Source of the DNA: Bacteroidota bacterium
Lineage (GTDB): Bacteria > Bacteroidota > Bacteroidia > Bacteroidales > JAAUTT01
Reading direction: 5' to 3'
NCBI GenBank assembly: GCA_023429135.1
Contig: JAEYWD010000124.1
Span: 186,001-250,000, forward strand
Length of the DNA stretch: 64,000 nucleotides
Position 1 is the first letter of the stretch. Each line of letters begins with the position of its first letter. The position numbers and the translations under genes are program-made. The notes beneath the pieces were generated by a model, which ran no database searches, was not told where the DNA came from, and saw only the letters and a program-made list of their open reading frames with translations. Positions 25,036-34,666 of this stretch are shown here, piece after piece.

Positions 25036-26577
25036 ATGGGAAAACTACGCAATCTTTTTAAAGGTTTACGATCGGGCAAGAAGGCTTTTATTGCATTTAC
25101 ATTTTTAGGAGTTGTAATCACCATTTTTATTTCAGTTTTAGGGGGTAAAGCAATCTCCTATACTTCCACTGATAAATATTGTATGTCGTGCCATGTTCAT
25201 CCGCATGCGGAGAATAGTTGGAAACTGGGAGCACACCATAATAATAGAACAGGAGTTGTGGTGCATTGTACCGAATGCCATTTACCGCCCAAAGGGCATG
25301 GTCATTTATACGCCAAAGCCAAGCATGGGATGACAGACTTGTATGGATATTTATTCAAGGATACTTCCGAGATAGATTGGGAAGGTAAACGCACTGTGGA
25401 AAAGGCCGGTAAATTTGTTTATCAGGAATCGTGCATTAAGTGTCACGAGAATTTATTTCCTGCCACCTTATCGAAGGAAGGCGATAACGCTCACCTTTAT
25501 TTTCTCACAAGCAATCAGGGGCTTCGCTGTATAAATTGTCACCTCAATGTTGGCCATTTCGACCCAAATGCAAAACATGAGCACAACACTAATTTTGGTG
25601 CTGAGGAGGAGCATACTGAAGTATATACCGCAGCAGCTACAGTTGAGAAATTTGAAAATTTTACCGAAATGATTCCGGGTACCGGAGTCTCATTCGAAAT
25701 GGTAGCCGTTCCGGGGGGGACTTTTAAAATGGGAAGTCCAAAGGATGAGCCATTACGTGATGATGACGAGGGACCAGTACACCAGGTGAAGGTTTCCGAT
25801 TTCTGGATTGGGAAAGTTGAGGTTACCTGGGACGAGTACCTGGCATTCTTTAAGGAAACATCGTCCCAAGGAAGAACCGAAGGAGCCGAAATTAAGAATA
25901 AAAATGTTGATGCTATCAGCGGTCCAACACCTCCGTGGGGTGCACCCGACCAGGGTTGGGGCAAAGGTTCGCGACCTGCAATTACAATGAGCTGGCATGC
26001 CGCAACCGTTTATTGCGAGTGGCTTTCGAAAGTAACCGGCAAAAAATATCGTCTCCCTACAGAAGCCGAGTGGGAATATGCCTCCAGAGGAGGTACCAGT
26101 TATCCCTACTTCTTCGATGGTAATCCCAAGAAATATTCATCACAAGGTCTCAGGAAGAAGATTTTTGGTCCTGACACCGCTCAAATTGCTTCGAGGGTTA
26201 TATATAAAGAAAATAGTTACTCAAGAAGTCAGGAGCCTGAAATAGTTAAGGAGAATCCTTTCGGTTTAAAGAATATGCTGGGGAATGTTGCGGAGTTTTG
26301 CTCCGATTATTATTCACCTGATGCTTATAGTGCTCATAAAGGCACCTTAGCTGTTGATCCTAAGGGTCCGAAGAAAGGGACTGAACGTGTTATCAGAGGA
26401 GGATCGTTCAAGAGCGATGCCGGTGATACCCGTTGTGCAGCCCGCGACTTTACAAAAACTAAAGATTGGTTGGTTACAGACCCGCAGATGCCTAAGAGTA
26501 TATGGTGGTATTCCGATTGTATCGATGTAGGATTTAGAGTAATATGTGAAACAAAACCTGTACTGGAGAAAAAATAA
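25036..26577 (+). CDS. Tetraheme NapC/NirT cytochrome fused to a SUMF1 domain
   Basis: 513 residues from the ATG at 25036. A membrane helix (about 16-38) anchors a NapC/NirT-type domain with four heme sites: CMSCH near 49, CTECH near 78, CIKCH near 134 and CINCH near 165. After a linker, residues about 215-510 form a SUMF1/FGE-type domain (VPGGTFKMGS, PAITMSWHAATVYCEWL, YRLPTEAEWEYASRGG, GLKNMLGNVAEF, RVIRGGSF, DVGFRVI). The cysteine pair that makes formylglycine in true FGE is missing: GGSFKSDAGDTRC replaces the usual cysteine-bearing loop. A structural or ligand-binding role is therefore more likely. It should take electrons from menaquinol. It heads a tight operon with two exported oxidoreductases. 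Confidence 0.9.
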   Translation: MGKLRNLFKGLRSGKKAFIAFTFLGVVITIFISVLGGKAISYTSTDKYCMSCHVHPHAENSWKLGAHHNNRTGVVVHCTECHLPPKGHGHLYAKAKHGMTDLYGYLFKDTSEIDWEGKRTVEKAGKFVYQESCIKCHENLFPATLSKEGDNAHLYFLTSNQGLRCINCHLNVGHFDPNAKHEHNTNFGAEEEHTEVYTAAATVEKFENFTEMIPGTGVSFEMVAVPGGTFKMGSPKDEPLRDDDEGPVHQVKVSDFWIGKVEVTWDEYLAFFKETSSQGRTEGAEIKNKNVDAISGPTPPWGAPDQGWGKGSRPAITMSWHAATVYCEWLSKVTGKKYRLPTEAEWEYASRGGTSYPYFFDGNPKKYSSQGLRKKIFGPDTAQIASRVIYKENSYSRSQEPEIVKENPFGLKNMLGNVAEFCSDYYSPDAYSAHKGTLAVDPKGPKKGTERVIRGGSFKSDAGDTRCAARDFTKTKDWLVTDPQMPKSIWWYSDCIDVGFRVICETKPVLEKK

Positions 26578-26581
26578 TAAT

Positions 26582-27934
26582 ATGAGTAGCAATTCAAAAA
26601 ACATTGACCGCCGTAAATTTTTAGAGTCAACAGCGCTCGCCGGAATGGCAGGCATAGCAGCAGGTGCGCTGTTAACTTCCTGTAAAAAGACACCCGATAA
26701 TAAAGCTTTGGGACTACCTCCCATTTTAAAGGTTGCACCTAAGGGTCGTAAGTTAAGAGCGGGACTGGTAGGAGCTGGTAACCGCGGTACCGGAGCAGCC
26801 ATCAATTTTTTGGGTTGCGGACCCGACCTTGAAATTATCGCAATAGCCGATGTTTTTCAGGATAAAGTAGACGGTTGCCGGCAGCGATTAGAAAAATACA
26901 AGATGAAAATTCCGGCTGAAAACTGCTTTGTTGGCTTCGATGCTTACAAAAAGTTAATTGCACTCCCGGATGTTGATGTTGTATTATTGGCAACACCCCC
27001 GCAATTCAGGCCCGATCAATTTCTGGAAGCAGTTCAGAATAAGAAGCATGTGTTTATGGAAAAGCCGGTAGCAGTGGATCCTGTTGGTATCCGATCGGTG
27101 ATTGCCACTGCAAAGAAAGCCGAAGCTCTGGGTCTTTGTGTTGTCACTGGTACACAGCGTCGTCATCAGGAAGATTATATTGAAACATACAAACAGATTG
27201 CCGATGGCGCTATTGGTCAGATTGTTTCGGCAAAAGCATACTGGAACCAGGCTCATGTTTGGTTTCGCACCAGGGAAGAGGGTTGGAGCGACATGGAATA
27301 TATGCTCCGCAACTGGAATAATTTCTGCTGGTTATGCGGCGACCATATTCTGGATACGCACGTCCATAATATCGATGTTATCAACTGGTTTATGGGTAAA
27401 CATCCGGTAAATGCTACCGGCTACGGAGGACGCGCCCGACGGGTTACCGGAGACCAGTACGATTTCTTCAGTATCGATTTCGACTATGGAAATGGTGTGA
27501 GTTCACACAGCATGTGTCGGCAGATTGATAGTTGTGCCAACGGTACGGGCGAAATTATTATGGGTACCAAAGGATACACAAATTGTCGCAATACCATCTG
27601 GAATCTGGATGGTACTGTAAAATGGACTTTCGAATATCCGAAAGATGAGAACGGAAACCCAATGAATCAGATCAAAATTCCGCCCTACGTTCAGGAGCAT
27701 ATTCATCTGGTTCATGCCATCCGCACGAATGAGTATGTGAATGAAGCTGAAACAACTGCAATATCTACACTTACCGCAATTATGGGTAGAACTGCAGCAT
27801 ACACCGGCAAGCTCGTTACCTGGGACGAAATATTCAAGTCGAACATGGATCTTGGACCAGCTAAACTCGAATTCGGACCGGTGGATATGCAGTTTGATGT
27901 CCCTCTTCCGGGAACACCAATTACAAACGTCTGA
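26582..27934 (+). CDS. Exported Gfo/Idh/MocA family oxidoreductase (Tat signal, possible lipoprotein)
   Basis: 450 residues from the ATG at 26582, four bases after the cytochrome gene. The N-terminus has a twin-arginine signal (DRRKFLEST) ending in LLTSC, so it may be lipidated after Tat export, carrying its nicotinamide cofactor folded. The Rossmann motif is GLVGAGNRGTG, and the substrate-domain signature EKPVAVDP is present. Family members oxidise or reduce sugars using tightly bound NAD(P). The gene pairs with a second, related enzyme directly downstream. Confidence 0.92.
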   Translation: MSSNSKNIDRRKFLESTALAGMAGIAAGALLTSCKKTPDNKALGLPPILKVAPKGRKLRAGLVGAGNRGTGAAINFLGCGPDLEIIAIADVFQDKVDGCRQRLEKYKMKIPAENCFVGFDAYKKLIALPDVDVVLLATPPQFRPDQFLEAVQNKKHVFMEKPVAVDPVGIRSVIATAKKAEALGLCVVTGTQRRHQEDYIETYKQIADGAIGQIVSAKAYWNQAHVWFRTREEGWSDMEYMLRNWNNFCWLCGDHILDTHVHNIDVINWFMGKHPVNATGYGGRARRVTGDQYDFFSIDFDYGNGVSSHSMCRQIDSCANGTGEIIMGTKGYTNCRNTIWNLDGTVKWTFEYPKDENGNPMNQIKIPPYVQEHIHLVHAIRTNEYVNEAETTAISTLTAIMGRTAAYTGKLVTWDEIFKSNMDLGPAKLEFGPVDMQFDVPLPGTPITNV

Positions 27935-27964
27935 CATTTACCTAAACTACTAAATAATTAACCT

Positions 27965-29275
27965 ATGTTAAACAAGTCATCACGAAGGGAGTTTCTTAGA
28001 AAAGCAGCCGCTACCACAGCCGGGGCTTTGATATTGCCTCAGATTGTTCCGGCATCGGCACTTGGATTGAATGGTAAAACGCCGCCAAGCGACCGCATTG
28101 TTATGGCAGGTATTGGAGTTGGATCGCAAGGTAAAAGCAACATGAGAAACTTTTTGAATAAAAAGGAAATTCAATTTGTTGCGGTTTGCGATGTTGACCA
28201 AAAGAATAGCCAATCGGCTAAGGACATTGTTGATAAGCAATATGGAAACACCGACTGCCGCCAATATTCCGATTTTCGCGAAATTCTGGAGAAGGAAAAA
28301 CTTGATGCTGTTTGTCTTGCCCTACCCGACCACTGGCATGCTATTATTTCGGTTAATTGTGCAAATAAAAAACTAGATATATACGGTGAAAAACCTTTGG
28401 CTCGCAGCATTCACGAAAGTAAAGCCATTGTAAATGCTGTTAAAAAGAATAGCATTATATGGCAAACGGGGAGTTGGCAGCGTTCGGTCGAAAACTTCCG
28501 TATTGGAGCTGAACTCGTTATGAATGACCGAATCGGGAAGGTTAATTATGTAGAGGTTGGACTACCTGATGGAAGAAGATCCATTGGAACTCCGGCAGTT
28601 GCACCAGTACCTGAAGGACTTGACTGGGAGTTTTGGTTGGGCCCGGCATTAAAAGTTCCTTACCGAGGTGTTTGTCACTGGAACTGGCGCTGGATTCAGG
28701 ATTATTCAGGGGGACAGCTTACCGACTGGGCAGGACATCATATCGATATTGCACATTGGGGGCTGGGATTTGACAGAACCGGTCCGGTAAGTGTGGAAGG
28801 AGTTGGAGTATATCCAAGAGAAGGTATTTACGATGTGGCAGTTGAGTACGATTTTCTTTGTACCTATGCAAATGGCCTGAAAATGAGGGTAGCTAATGCA
28901 TCCCGGTTGAAACGTGGTATGGGAACTGTATGGCATGGTGAAAAAGGTTGGATTCACGTTAACAGGGGCAATGTTCTGGAAGCTTCCGATCCATCAATTC
29001 TGAAGAATAAAGTTGGTCCAAACGAAAAATTGCTTTATAAAAGTACTGATCATCAGCAGAATTTTATCGATTGTATACGCAGTCGTCAGGAAACAATTAC
29101 TCCTGCTGAAATTGCGCATCGTTCCATCTCTGTTGGTTTGCTTGGCGAAATAGCCATGCTTACCAAATCAAAAATCCAATGGGATCCTGAGAAAGAAGAA
29201 ATAATTGGCAACGAGTATGCAAGCCGTCTTCTGAACAGACCTTATCGTGAACCGTGGACTTTACCAGTAATTTAA
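27965..29275 (+). CDS. Exported Gfo/Idh/MocA family oxidoreductase (Tat signal)
   Basis: 436 residues. A Tat signal (SRREFLRKAAATTAGALILP) is followed by a Rossmann domain (AGIGVGSQG) and the conserved GEKPLARS motif. DHWHAI and DWAGHHIDIAHWG supply the histidine-rich active-site region of the periplasmic branch of the family. Lies 30 bases after its paralogue. Members of this branch in Bacteroidota include periplasmic dehydrogenases that make 3-keto-sugars from glycosides; whether this one does is inferred. Confidence 0.93.
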   Translation: MLNKSSRREFLRKAAATTAGALILPQIVPASALGLNGKTPPSDRIVMAGIGVGSQGKSNMRNFLNKKEIQFVAVCDVDQKNSQSAKDIVDKQYGNTDCRQYSDFREILEKEKLDAVCLALPDHWHAIISVNCANKKLDIYGEKPLARSIHESKAIVNAVKKNSIIWQTGSWQRSVENFRIGAELVMNDRIGKVNYVEVGLPDGRRSIGTPAVAPVPEGLDWEFWLGPALKVPYRGVCHWNWRWIQDYSGGQLTDWAGHHIDIAHWGLGFDRTGPVSVEGVGVYPREGIYDVAVEYDFLCTYANGLKMRVANASRLKRGMGTVWHGEKGWIHVNRGNVLEASDPSILKNKVGPNEKLLYKSTDHQQNFIDCIRSRQETITPAEIAHRSISVGLLGEIAMLTKSKIQWDPEKEEIIGNEYASRLLNRPYREPWTLPVI

Positions 29276-29287
29276 TAGCACGAAGCA

Positions 29288-30499
29288 ATGAAGAAAGTAG
29301 TAATATTATTATTGATAACCGGAATACTCGCAGTTTTTTACAGTTGTAAAAAGCAACATGCCTATAGTGCATTAATAGTAACCGGACAAAACAATCATAA
29401 CTGGAAGGCAAGTTCCAGGGTATTGAAACAACTGTTGGATCAAACTGGTTTATTTTCTACAGAAATTATAGAAACTCCGGCTGCCGGGAAAGATATGAGT
29501 TCTTTCATGCCTGATTTTCAGAAATACGATGTTGTAGTGATGGATTATACAGGCGATTCATGGTCGGACAAAACTAAAAGCAGTTTTGAGGAATATGTTA
29601 AAAGCGGTGGCGGACTTGTTATATATCATGCCGCCGATAATGCTTTTCCGGAATGGAAAGAATATAACGAGATGATAGGTCTTGGCGGCTGGGGTAAAAG
29701 AAGCGAAAAAGACGGACCGTATGTTTATATGAAAAGAGATTCGGTTATTACCGATACAACAGCCGGACCAGGGGGATCGCATGGCAAAAGACATGAGTTT
29801 GTTGTTAAAATAAGAAACGAAGAACATCCAATTACCAAAGGGCTGCCCAAGACATGGCTGCATGCTGAGGATGAGCTTTACAGTGAGTTAAGAGGACCAG
29901 GTAAAAACATGGAAATTCTGGCAACAGCTTATGCTGATACGGCTATGAAAGGAACCGGGAGAGATGAGCTGGTTTTGTTTACAATAACATATGGCAAAGG
30001 ACGTATTTTTCACACCGTGCTGGGGCATGCAGGCAACGATACAACAGCCTTTCCGGCTATGGAGTGTCAGGGTTTCATAACAACCTTTCAAAGAGGAGCT
30101 GAATGGGCTGCCAGTGGAGTGGTTACTCAGACAGTACCAGCAGATTTCCCTAACTCTGCAGGAGTTGTTCAGCTCGAAAACTATAAAACGCTCACCCTGG
30201 AGCAAATAATGGGGAAAGTTGAAAATTACGATATCGCCCAAAGCAGAAAATACTTCTATGATCTGCAAAACAGAATCCGGTCTTCCGATGGTGCTCCTGA
30301 AACTCTTTTAAATTTCGAGAAACTAATGGTAAAGTCGTTAAAAAAGAAGAGTGTTTCCGTTGATGCTAAAAAATTGCTCATTAAGGAGTTGAGCTGGATG
30401 GGATCGGATTATAGTGTTGCTGTTTTAAAAGATTTGCAGAAGGTAACTGACTTGAAGGATGAAGCTCAGTTTGCATTGGCAAGGTTAAGCTCAAAATAG
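29288..30499 (+). CDS. ThuA domain lipoprotein
   Basis: 403 residues. The signal peptide ends in a lipobox-like VFYSC, so the protein is probably lipidated. A ThuA domain (class I glutamine amidotransferase-like fold) covers about residues 25-265, with LIVTGQNNHNW, VVVMDYTGDSW, GGGLVIYHAADNAF, and HPITKGLP with WLHAEDELYS. A helical C-terminal region of about 130 residues follows. ThuA proteins recur with Gfo/Idh oxidoreductases in sugar-utilisation loci. It starts 12 bases after the second oxidoreductase. Confidence 0.88.
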   Translation: MKKVVILLLITGILAVFYSCKKQHAYSALIVTGQNNHNWKASSRVLKQLLDQTGLFSTEIIETPAAGKDMSSFMPDFQKYDVVVMDYTGDSWSDKTKSSFEEYVKSGGGLVIYHAADNAFPEWKEYNEMIGLGGWGKRSEKDGPYVYMKRDSVITDTTAGPGGSHGKRHEFVVKIRNEEHPITKGLPKTWLHAEDELYSELRGPGKNMEILATAYADTAMKGTGRDELVLFTITYGKGRIFHTVLGHAGNDTTAFPAMECQGFITTFQRGAEWAASGVVTQTVPADFPNSAGVVQLENYKTLTLEQIMGKVENYDIAQSRKYFYDLQNRIRSSDGAPETLLNFEKLMVKSLKKKSVSVDAKKLLIKELSWMGSDYSVAVLKDLQKVTDLKDEAQFALARLSSK

Positions 30500-30525
30500 G
30501 AAATGTTAAGCTAAAAATAAAGAAA

Positions 30526-31464
30526 ATGCTATCCCTGGTTATTCCGATTTTTAATGAAGAATGTGTGATTGATGAACTGGTAAGCCGGTCAGTAGCTGCA
30601 ATGGAGCGTATTACTTCCGAATACGAAATCATTGTGGTTGATGATGGAAGTACAGATTCCAGCCTGGCTATACTTCTTAATTTTCAAAAGACTAATCCCA
30701 AATTGAAAATTCTGAGTTTGTCACGAAATTTCGGACATCAGGCGGCATTCACCGCCGGTCTCGACCATGCAACCGGAGATATTATTGCCATGATGGACGG
30801 TGATCTTCAGGATCCCCCCGAACTTTTCGAAGCCATGTATAAAAAAATCCGGGACGAAGGGTTCGATATCGTAAGCGGTAAGCGAAACAGAAGGATAGGA
30901 AAGGGTAGCCGTGTTTTTTATACTTTTTTGTTTCATCTGTTATTTAAGAAACTTGCCGGCATTAAAAATATGGAGAATTCAGGTAATTTCTCCATGATGA
31001 AGCGCAATGCCCTGGAAGCTCTTTTAAAAATGAACGAAAAAGTGAGATATCTACCGGGGTTACGTTCTTTTATCGGCTTTCGGCAAGGGTTTATAGAGTA
31101 CGTGAGAGAAGATCGTAAAATCGGCGACACCAAAATGGATCTGAGTAAGCTGTTTTTGTTGGGTGCTGACGCAATTTTTTCGTTCTCCAAATTCCCGATC
31201 AAATTGTGTATGGTTTTAGGAATTATCGGTACTATAGTTTTTATGGTAGCCGGATTATATGTTCTCGTGGCACGTATTCTTGGGCTTGCTGTTCTTGGGT
31301 GGTCGTCGACCATGCTGAGCATTTATTTTTTGGGTTCCATTCAGTTGATATTCATGGGAATCATAGGGGAATATGTATTCAGAATTTATAAGGAATCGCA
31401 AAACCGACCCATATATTTTGTAAGCAAGTATTATAAAACTCAAAGCGAAGATAAGCAAGGATAA
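30526..31464 (+). CDS. Family 2 glycosyltransferase, ArnC/GtrB-type polyprenyl-phosphate transferase
   Basis: 312 residues. The GT2 domain (about 1-215) shows SLVIPIFNEE, VVDDGSTDSS, SLSRNFGHQAAF and the metal-binding MDGDLQDPPE. Two membrane helices (about 225-250 and 262-285) close the protein. This is the plan of enzymes that transfer a sugar from a nucleotide to a polyprenyl phosphate at the inner membrane. The next gene, one base on, encodes a membrane glycosyltransferase of the type that uses such lipid-linked sugars. Confidence 0.93.
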   Translation: MLSLVIPIFNEECVIDELVSRSVAAMERITSEYEIIVVDDGSTDSSLAILLNFQKTNPKLKILSLSRNFGHQAAFTAGLDHATGDIIAMMDGDLQDPPELFEAMYKKIRDEGFDIVSGKRNRRIGKGSRVFYTFLFHLLFKKLAGIKNMENSGNFSMMKRNALEALLKMNEKVRYLPGLRSFIGFRQGFIEYVREDRKIGDTKMDLSKLFLLGADAIFSFSKFPIKLCMVLGIIGTIVFMVAGLYVLVARILGLAVLGWSSTMLSIYFLGSIQLIFMGIIGEYVFRIYKESQNRPIYFVSKYYKTQSEDKQG

Positions 31465-33525
31465 ATGAACCAGCGATTGTTAAAATATATCTTCTTTTTT
31501 CTGGCCGCATTAATTTTGGCAGCATTGCTTATTACAAGCAAAGATGCCGGAATTTCGGGCGATGAGGAGGTGCATTACAAACAATCCGAAATGGTTTACC
31601 AATATTTTGCTACACTGGGAAAGGATCAATCTTCCCTGAATACTCCTGTTACCCATCTTAAATATTATGGACAGGCGTACGATAATGTTGTTACGATTCT
31701 GATTCACTGGTTTTCGATAGATGATGTTTATTCGTTCCGACATTTTATGAGTTCCATAGCTGGTTGGTTAGCAATATTTATCACCGGCTTGCTTGCTGTT
31801 TCCCTGGGTGGATATTCTGCCGGAGTTCTGACACTTTTACTTTTTGCTGTTTCCCCCACTTTTTTGGGCCATGCTCATAATAACCTTAAAGATGTTCCTT
31901 TTGCTCTGGCTTATATTGCTGCTATCTATCTTATGGTTAGGTTGTTTTTTCATCAAAATAAGTCGCCTAAAACCACCATTGCATTGCTTGTTGTTAGCAT
32001 TGCTCTTGCAATAGGAATACGACCGGGAGGTTTGTTGGTTTTAGCTTATCTCTGGTTCTTTGTTTCACTCGAAATGGCTTACCGCCAATGGGAAATGCAT
32101 AAAGTTGAATGGCAGGCGGTAAGAAAGCGGTTTCTATTGCTCATAGCAATTTCTATTACTGGATATTTTTTGGGACTGATTCTCTGGCCATATGCCTTGC
32201 AAAATCCAATTGTTAATCCGTGGGAGTCGTATCAGATAATGACCCATTTCCCTACAACCATAAGGCAAATATTTGAAGGTAATTTCATCTGGTCCGATCT
32301 GCTGCCGTGGTACTATTTGCCAAAGTCGATGCTGATTACAATTCCTTTTGTTGTTTGGATTGGTGTTGTACTGTTTATTTGCTTGGGATGGAAATTGGTT
32401 AAAAGAACTCCTGTACTCTATTTGTTTTTATTATTTGCCTTATTCTTCCCACCGGTTTTTGCTATAATTAAACAATCAAATCTTTACGGAAGCTGGAGGC
32501 ACTTTCTTTTTATTTATCCGCTTTTAGTAGTATTGGCGGCTCTTGGATTTAATTATATGTTATCGTTTTTCAAAAGCAAGGTAGTATATGCCGCAACAAC
32601 TTTAATTATCCTTTTACTGGCTTTTCACCCGTTCCGCTTCATGGTTGAAAATCATCCGTACTATTATTTATACTATAACCAAATAGCCGGAGGACTAGAA
32701 AAGGCATACGGGAATTATGAAACAGATTACTATTATCATTCCGTTCGCGAGGCTACTAAGTGGCTGGTTCAGTATCTTGAAAAAAACAATATCCAATCGG
32801 CTGTAATCGGTTCAAATTTTATGATCTCTTGGCATCTCCGTAATCATAAGGGTTATAAACCGGTGTTCTTTTCTTGGGATAAGCGTAGTTCGGCTGACTG
32901 GGATTACGCCATTGTTGCCAACAGCTATATTGCACCATTTCAGTTGCAAAATAAGATATGGCCGCCACAGAGCACAATTCACAGTATTATGGTGGATGGA
33001 GTTCCCGTATGTGCTGTTTTAAGGAGGGTTACAAAAGCTGATGCTGAAGGAATTAAAGCTTTGAAGGCTGGCAATCCGGGAATTGCGGTAAAAAATCTTC
33101 GTGAAGCCGCAAAAGCGGATAGTACGAACGAGACCATTTATTATTTCCTTGGCCAGGCCTATGGGAAACTGGCTCGGAAAGCTGCCTCCGACTCGGCCTA
33201 TAAACTCAGCTTAGAATGGCACCCCAACTATGAAGTATCGTTATTTGAACTTGGAAAAAATTCAGAAGAAAATGGTAATAAAAAAACTGCTGCACTTTAT
33301 TATGACCACCTGATTAAAGCCAATCCCAAGTTTTTAAAAGCATTCATTTTGAGAGCAAAGCTTTATTCAGATGCCGAACGTGATAAAGCCAGGGAGCTTT
33401 TGAAATACTGCTTGAAAATTAACCCCAGGTATGTGGCAGCAATTAATGCCTTAGCCGACTCATACAGGGAAACCGATCCGGAGATTGCTGAAAAGTATTA
33501 TAAACTTGCTAAATCAATCAAGTAA
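31465..33525 (+). CDS. Membrane glycosyltransferase (PMT/ArnT-type, GT39-like) with TPR tail
   Basis: 686 residues. About ten membrane helices fill residues 8-400, with the acidic first outer loop (SGDEEVHYKQ) typical of GT-C enzymes that take sugars from polyprenyl phosphate. A soluble region follows, and residues about 515-686 form tetratricopeptide repeats (GIKALKAGNPGIAVKNLREA and four similar). The start abuts the stop of the ArnC-type gene, so the pair makes and then transfers a lipid-linked sugar to an envelope target. The TPR tail may bind that target. It ends the six-gene run that starts with the cytochrome-SUMF1 gene. Confidence 0.88.
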   Translation: MNQRLLKYIFFFLAALILAALLITSKDAGISGDEEVHYKQSEMVYQYFATLGKDQSSLNTPVTHLKYYGQAYDNVVTILIHWFSIDDVYSFRHFMSSIAGWLAIFITGLLAVSLGGYSAGVLTLLLFAVSPTFLGHAHNNLKDVPFALAYIAAIYLMVRLFFHQNKSPKTTIALLVVSIALAIGIRPGGLLVLAYLWFFVSLEMAYRQWEMHKVEWQAVRKRFLLLIAISITGYFLGLILWPYALQNPIVNPWESYQIMTHFPTTIRQIFEGNFIWSDLLPWYYLPKSMLITIPFVVWIGVVLFICLGWKLVKRTPVLYLFLLFALFFPPVFAIIKQSNLYGSWRHFLFIYPLLVVLAALGFNYMLSFFKSKVVYAATTLIILLLAFHPFRFMVENHPYYYLYYNQIAGGLEKAYGNYETDYYYHSVREATKWLVQYLEKNNIQSAVIGSNFMISWHLRNHKGYKPVFFSWDKRSSADWDYAIVANSYIAPFQLQNKIWPPQSTIHSIMVDGVPVCAVLRRVTKADAEGIKALKAGNPGIAVKNLREAAKADSTNETIYYFLGQAYGKLARKAASDSAYKLSLEWHPNYEVSLFELGKNSEENGNKKTAALYYDHLIKANPKFLKAFILRAKLYSDAERDKARELLKYCLKINPRYVAAINALADSYRETDPEIAEKYYKLAKSIK

Positions 33526-33700
33526 TGATAAAATTTAAATACAGAAAAGTGATAAATGCAGTATCCAATGATGCTGAAGAAGAAGTAAATAATTTCTTAA
33601 CAACTACCATATACAACAACACAAATCCCTGTTAGCGTTTTATTTGCAGGAATAAAGAATTTTTCCTGATGTTTTTAACTTAACCAAACCATGTTCCGCG

Positions 33701-33722
33701 GGGTAAGTCAGAAGACTTACCC
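33701..33722. repeat. Palindromic hairpin between convergent genes
   Basis: GGGTAAGTC and its complement surround an AGAA loop, with further partial pairing outside (GTTC at 33694 with GAAC near 33727). It is followed by a T run on the plus strand. It probably ends both the glycosyltransferase operon and the convergent DUF1905 gene. The rest of 33526-33745 holds nothing I can name. Confidence 0.75.
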
Positions 33723-33745
33723 TGGCGAACGTTTTTAATCAGAAA

Positions 33746-34228
33746 TCAGCTCAGATATTTTTTCTTTCGTTTCAGCTTTTCTATCTCTTGAAGCATTTGA
33801 GCAATCCTCTTATCGCGTGTGCTTTCTTTTTTGGCATCGATAATGTAATCTACAAAGTCCTTTCTGCGGGTATACGAAAGTTTTTCGAAGGTTTTTCCGG
33901 CCTCTTCATTTTCTTTAAAGATATTCTGTATTAGTTCTGGTATTTCAACCAGACGCTCTTCGGTATCAGGCTCCATTACCACATGAATAACGTCGCCCCG
34001 GGTAATACCAGCAGTCTCCTGAACCGATTTACTCACAACCATGTAGTGTTGCCCGTCGCCCCTTGGTGTAAGCGAAGAACGGAATTCAACGCCATTAATG
34101 GATCCTTTCACTTTAACATGGTTCTTCTGGCCAAATTCTTCTTCAACATTAAATGGAATGATGAAAAAAGTCCAGGCGCCAACAGTTTCGGGTTTAATAA
34201 GTATGGTATCAAATTCCTTGGCAGCCAT
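33746..34228 (-). CDS. DUF1905/YdeI (OmdA-type) protein, second copy
   Basis: 160 residues, a paralogue of the protein encoded at 15669-16151 with the same layout. The DUF1905 barrel (GAWTFFIIPFNV, FRSSLTPRG, GDVIHVVMEPD) is followed by FEKLSYTRRKDFVDYIIDAKKESTRDKR and a lysine-rich end. Function is unknown. This copy stands alone, facing the glycosyltransferase operon. Confidence 0.85.
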   Translation of the reverse strand: MAAKEFDTILIKPETVGAWTFFIIPFNVEEEFGQKNHVKVKGSINGVEFRSSLTPRGDGQHYMVVSKSVQETAGITRGDVIHVVMEPDTEERLVEIPELIQNIFKENEEAGKTFEKLSYTRRKDFVDYIIDAKKESTRDKRIAQMLQEIEKLKRKKKYLS

Positions 34229-34331
34229 GATGTTTTTGTTTTAGGGTTTTATTTAAAATTATGCTAAGATAGTAAAATTTACTATTTTATGAAATTTACC
34301 CCTTTAAATCCAATCCTTTAGTTGATGTTTT

Positions 34332-34478
34332 ATGTACTCTGCCGGAAAGGAGGCATCTGCTGTCGAGGAAATTACAGCAGCCATTCGGCATTTTAACCTC
34401 AGCATTTCAAAAAATGCGAACAATGCAAAACATACTTCTCAAATTGCGACTGAGGTTTCGGGTGTTTTAAATTTGTGA
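34332..34478 (+). pseudogene. Second remnant of a methyl-accepting chemotaxis protein
   Basis: A 48-codon frame contains EASAVEEITAAIRHFNLSIS followed by KNANNAKHTSQIATEVSG and a stop. In intact receptors this matches the segment just before the hairpin tip (EQAASVEETTAAIEEM..., QNADNARQTSQIA). It is flanked by stops and by sequence with no similarity, so it is decayed. It sits in the 652-base gap 34229-34880. Confidence 0.8.
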
Positions 34479-34666
34479 ATTAAATAGGTTAAGTTAAGTT
34501 TATGCCCGATAACCGTTATTTTCCCCTATTGTTGATAAGTTTTTCAAACCGCCTTAGGTTCTTAAAAACAGGTTGTTACATATTTTTGGAGTTTTTTGGT
34601 TCAAAATCACGCTTTTGCCTGTGAAACCTGAAAATTTTATTTTTCCAATCCTGTTTTCACCAGAAA

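Noticed and set aside
25680..26577. Functional formylglycine-generating enzyme
   Set aside because: The catalytic cysteine pair is missing and no sulfatase gene is in the window.
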